Below, one piece after another: positions 60,475 through 64,000 of a stretch of DNA of 64,000 nucleotides. This DNA is from Ctena decussata (Eukaryota; Mollusca; Bivalvia; Lucinida; Lucinidae), in contig OZ022501.1 in the NCBI GenBank assembly GCA_963989385.1, forward strand, positions 22,158,102 to 22,222,101. The letters are read 5' to 3'. The notes under the pieces were generated by a model. It was given only the letters and a program-made list of their open reading frames with translations. It searched no databases and had not been told where the DNA came from. Position 1 is the first letter of the stretch. Every line of letters begins with the position of its first letter. Made by a program: the position numbers and the translations under genes.

Positions 60475-61088
60475 TGTCTTGCACAGTCGCTAGAACATAT
60501 GTTTTAACGTAAAAAGCAAAATTGTAGAGGAGATTATCACAAAAAGTCCACTTTGTCTGGAGCTCTGGCGTAACTCTTTGAGTTAGATGGTGTTATCATG
60601 CCTTTGTAATTAAAGCAGGATAAATGACAATGAAATTATAGCATCGCTAATTGCTCTTGTTCAAAACAAGACACATAACGCCCTTTTTATAGTTTTCTCC
60701 TTTCATGTTACTTTGTTTGTAAATTCTTTTCCTCTAACGAAATCGAAAACAGGTCAGCTACATCGAAATGAAGACTTTGTATGTTTGCTGAAAATCAATT
60801 TTAAGTAGTTAATATGAAAGAAAAAAATGAAAACATACTTTTATCATAGCTATTGGCAATGAAAATAGATATTATGGATATTATGGATGAGATGTATATT
60901 ATTACAGACGATTGCATTAACAGTGACATGTAATTTAGATTATTAGGCACCATATAATAAATTTAAAAAAAAACGAGTATGACCTTGGAATAACTAATCA
61001 TGTTGCTTTCTGAAGTATGAAACCAACATTTGTATTAAAACTACTACTTACGAACAATATGAAGTAATTCTGCACCCATGCTTCTGCT

Positions 61089-62215
61089 AAAGGAAGGAGG
61101 AAAATTCTTAGGAACTGACACAATTCAATTCCAGATCCAACCCAAGACACCATGTGAGAAAGAGACAACACAGAACTAGTCATCACCAAGGAAAACACCA
61201 GGGGCAGCCATGTGAATAGCCATTTTCCATGTAGATTGTCTACGGGTAAGCCTGAACATCACAAATGTTATATACAAACGACATAGCAAATAACAACACA
61301 CAAAACAACCAAGAAGAACCAAAACAGAACTGCCGCCTTGGCTTGGGGCGGCCAGTAATGAAATTATTAGGGATGGGGGCTTTACCGGTTTGTGGTCGAT
61401 CAACCCTCGCCCTTTGTTCTGCCTTGGTTCATCAGGTACTTAGTTGTTCAACCAAACAAAAACAACCACAGCCCACACAACTGTCTTACAGAAAAACACC
61501 AACCCTGACAACAAGAACAAATTATACGTAAAATATTAAACATCTATTTTACCTATTTTCAAATTATAATGTCAGGGCTAACCCATATTTCAAAACAGTC
61601 AAAGCGACAAACAATACACGAAACAACCAAGAAGGACCAAAACAGAAGTGCCGCCTTGGGACACTCGTAGGTGTAATAAGTTTACCCCAACTATTTTCGA
61701 AATTTATTAATTCTTTATTCCCTATAGTTGTAATAGTGTGAGAAATTGTATAGTTAAGGCGGAGAAGACTTTTTGCTCTATTCATATTTTTTGACAATTC
61801 AATTGGCTTGTAAAATCTTATTCAAGCTTCAGTCAAGGTGCTGTAATGGCTCCACATATCAGAGCAAAGGCAGAACCAAGGCAGAACTAAGGGCGAGGGT
61901 TGGTCAACCACAAACCGGTTAAGCCCCCCAAGTAATTTCATTACGGGCCATCCCAAGGCGGCACTTCTGTTTTGGTTCTTCTTGTTTATTTTAAGTGTTG
62001 TTTGTTGCTATGTCTGTTATTGATATAGATCTACATGTATTGCTCGTGATGGGAAGACTAGCCCGGTGACCACCTACATGGGGAATGGCTGTTCACATGG
62101 CTACCACTGACGATGTCTATGGTGGTGACTAATTTTATGTTATCTTTTTCGAACATGGTGTCTTGGTATCGATCGGGGATTGAGTTGTGCCAGTTCCTGA
62201 GAGTTTTCTTACATA
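61089..62215. repeat. 1.1-kb foldback with arms of about 350 bp
   Basis: Left arm blocks: CCAAGACACCATG (61141), GCAGCCATGTGAATAGCCAT (61204), ACTGCCGCCTTGG (61328), GTCGATCAACCCTCGCCCTT (61395). Right arm inverse blocks: AGGGCGAGGGTTGGTCAACC (61890), CCAAGGCGGCACTTCTG (61953), ATGGCTGTTCACATGG (62085), CATGGTGTCTTGG (62155). A partial direct duplicate of the ACAACCAAGAAGGACC...GCCGCCTTGGG block lies in the spacer at 61613-61660. No recognised protein. Confidence 0.88.
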
Positions 62216-62861
62216 CTTCTATATATTAGGATGTAGTAGCTGAGCAATCACTGTAGAACTAGATTAGTCTGTTTACAAGGAGTCATGTGGTCAGGGTCTG
62301 CAACATTTGTCAACTAACCAAACTTATAGAAAGTCTTGCCAAAAGTCACATGAATATTTACCAAATTTAGCATGCTTAGTGGAATAAGCCACATGTTAAT
62401 GTGGAATCAGCCACTAAATGTGGATGGAATCATCGGATGACATTTCCACAGCACTTTGAGTGCTTTTAAAAGGGTAACATGGGCCGTTTTCAAATGAATT
62501 ATATTTTTCCTCAATAATTCCATTATTCGAAATAGTGATCATTTTTGGAATTGTATCATGATTGTTGGGCATCGGTTCTATTTATAGTCGGTTATACTAT
62601 AGCAACTTTACTGTAAAAAATTCAGGGTGTTTTCCCATAAACCCAAATCAGTTAAACTCCTCACGATTTTGCGATAGAACGATACGTTAATAGTTGCATT
62701 AATGGGTTCATGTTAAGTAAACATCACCAAAATGAATATTAAACAAACGTTTCTACGCATCCAATCAGATTTTATCATCTCTAATGGCTTAAGGGCATGA
62801 GAAATGCATTATTAAAAGTGATAATTTTCATCAAACACCTTTTATGACATTTACTTTTCAG
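62216..62861. other. Unassigned stretch
   Basis: Nothing recognised. Confidence 0.45.
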
Positions 62862-62914
62862 TTTGATTGAAACTCTCGCTGAACAATATGATTCTATCAA
62901 TCTAACTTCACTTG
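62862..62914 (+). CDS. Weak candidate internal exon
   Basis: ACTTTTCAG precedes an open 53-bp segment reading LIETLAEQYDSINLTSL, followed by GTGTAAGG. Splice signals and an ordinary amino-acid mix are all that support it; no family recognised. Confidence 0.2.
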
Positions 62915-63249
62915 GTGTAAGGCTCATTCGAGCAGCAGATACCCAGACTATTTTGGGCACATCAGCATTTTGGTTCTGGAATGTTTAGATCATTTTGAAG
63001 CCCGTGAGGCCGTGACTTTATCTGGGCGAACTGCACACATTTTCAAAGGGCTGCAAATATGTCAGGCCTCGCCTATGCGTATGTATTTTATATATACCCT
63101 GAGACTCATTTTGTCATAACGCGTGACGAGTAATATTTAGTAAAAGCATTAATCAAGGTTTGGATGAATTATTACTCTAATAATTCCAGAAATGGAAATT
63201 TTTACAGCATCACTGCTCATGGCCCCTTAAGTTGAATGAGTGCGTTGAC

Positions 63250-63455
63250 CTGGTTCTTCTACCTTGTTTTGCAATGTGGACGCTTTTGTTACTCACAGGA
63301 CAACAATGTCCTTCCTCAATGTGGTCTACTAAAGGAAAGAATTCGCTCCTTCACAGGACAACAATGTCCTTCCACAATGTGGTCTACTCTTAAAGGAAAG
63401 AATTCGCTCCTAAGAGAGTTGAAGGGGGGGGGGGAGGGGGGAGGGGGGGGGGCAA
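63250..63455 (+). repeat. GACTTCC-type repeat with internal duplication
   Basis: ACAACAATGTCCTTCC.CAATG + TGGTCTACT...AAAGGAAAGAATTCGCTCCT occurs twice (about 63300 and 63360). A G-run follows (63425-63453). Confidence 0.65.
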
Positions 63456-63598
63456 AATGAAAATAACAGCCGCTTCTACTGAAAGAACCATTAACCTTTG
63501 TTATACTTCAGGTCTAGGTAACCCTTCAGAAACCCCTTAAAAGTTGCTCTACTATTATTCAGTATATACTTGTTTACACATATCATTGTCTGATATAT

Positions 63599-63834
63599 TA
63601 GCATCGACATGACAAAACCAACTATGTGGTTGTGCACCCAGCGTAGACTCAGATCAGCCTGGACATCCGCCCAGTCTGATCAGAGACTTCGCTGTCCGCA
63701 CAGAGGTAGCTTAGACCCTTAGCTACCCTTTAAGCACTTAGCGAAGAGTCTGATCAGACTGGGTGGATGCCGAGGCTGATCTGAGGCTGTGCTAGGCGCA
63801 CAACCACTTTGTTGGTTTTCTCGTGTCGCGGCTC
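63599..63834. mobile_element. GAGCCGCGACACGA foldback MITE, copy 8 (TSD ATAT)
   Basis: 236 bp; the left terminus has decayed (TAGCATCGACATGACAAAAC) but both flanks are ATAT (63595-63598 and 63835-63838). Confidence 0.9.
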
Positions 63835-63923
63835 ATATATTCATTGTTGTTTATTGAAATATTACACAAAGATCAATCAGAGCATCTGCATATCATTAGG
63901 AGTCTCCTTTATTTTCTTTATAG

Positions 63924-64000
63924 GTTTCCCAGAATCTCAACATGGAGGCACAGGTTGTTCCGAGTCTACTCTACACATGTTCTGAGGCACTTTTTTGTTA
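63924..64000 (+). CDS. Weak candidate first coding exon at window edge
   Basis: CTTTATAG acceptor-like sequence, then AATCTCAACATGGAGGCAC with a good start context (A at -3, G at +4). The frame reads MEAQVVPSLLYTCSEALFC and is open to the window end. No homology recognised; speculative. Confidence 0.25.

Overview
This window looks like eukaryotic, animal nuclear DNA, most probably from a bivalve mollusc. That is an inference from repeat style (AGCTCACCTG elements, GAGCCGCGACACGA foldbacks, GTCC microsatellites), from a host gene split into short exons, and from the absence of prokaryotic organisation. It is AT-rich, gene-poor and unusually full of transposable-element remains.

Host gene. The only gene I can assign firmly is ATPAF1 (Atp11 family, chaperone for assembly of the mitochondrial F1-ATPase), on the + strand from 537 to 12123. 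Seven exons encode about 229 C-terminal residues. Every exon junction has AG/GT boundaries and the frame is kept across all of them. The N-terminal exons lie left of the window. Its introns and 3' region are packed with foldback elements and one complete tandem-array element.

Autonomous transposon. From 23216 to 31237 there is one uninterrupted reading frame of 2674 codons. It is a Helentron (Helitron2-type) protein with an N-terminal cysteine-protease-like domain, a lysine-rich array of 21-residue repeats, Cys-rich fingers, a HUH/Y2 rolling-circle Rep, a Pif1-type SF1 helicase and a C-terminal AP-like endonuclease. A perfectly framed hairpin lies 57 bp after its stop codon.

Non-autonomous passengers. 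Five sequence-unrelated tandem-array families (3480-4848, 9653-11595 with a relative at 17862-19850, 20041-21698, 40603-42095, 49804-52046) share one architecture: a T-run, a subterminal inverted repeat, a CG-rich microsatellite, an array of 120-460 bp monomers, the inverse of the subterminal repeat, a 15-16 nt hairpin, and a CTTGTT-like end. This matches what is known of HINE/Pearl-type non-autonomous Helentrons, so the Helentron at 23-31 kb is an attractive candidate for the mobilising enzyme.

Other repeats. There are eight copies of a ~236 bp palindromic foldback flanked by 4-bp AWWT duplications, several other foldback/MITE families, two TA-flanked Tc1/mariner-type non-autonomous elements, a decayed mariner transposase, two dead 3' ends of the same LINE, tRNA-derived SINEs, a 1.34 kb giant palindrome (37042-38382) and a 1.1 kb foldback (61089-62215). 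The right end (62862-64000) holds two weak candidate exons of an unknown gene.
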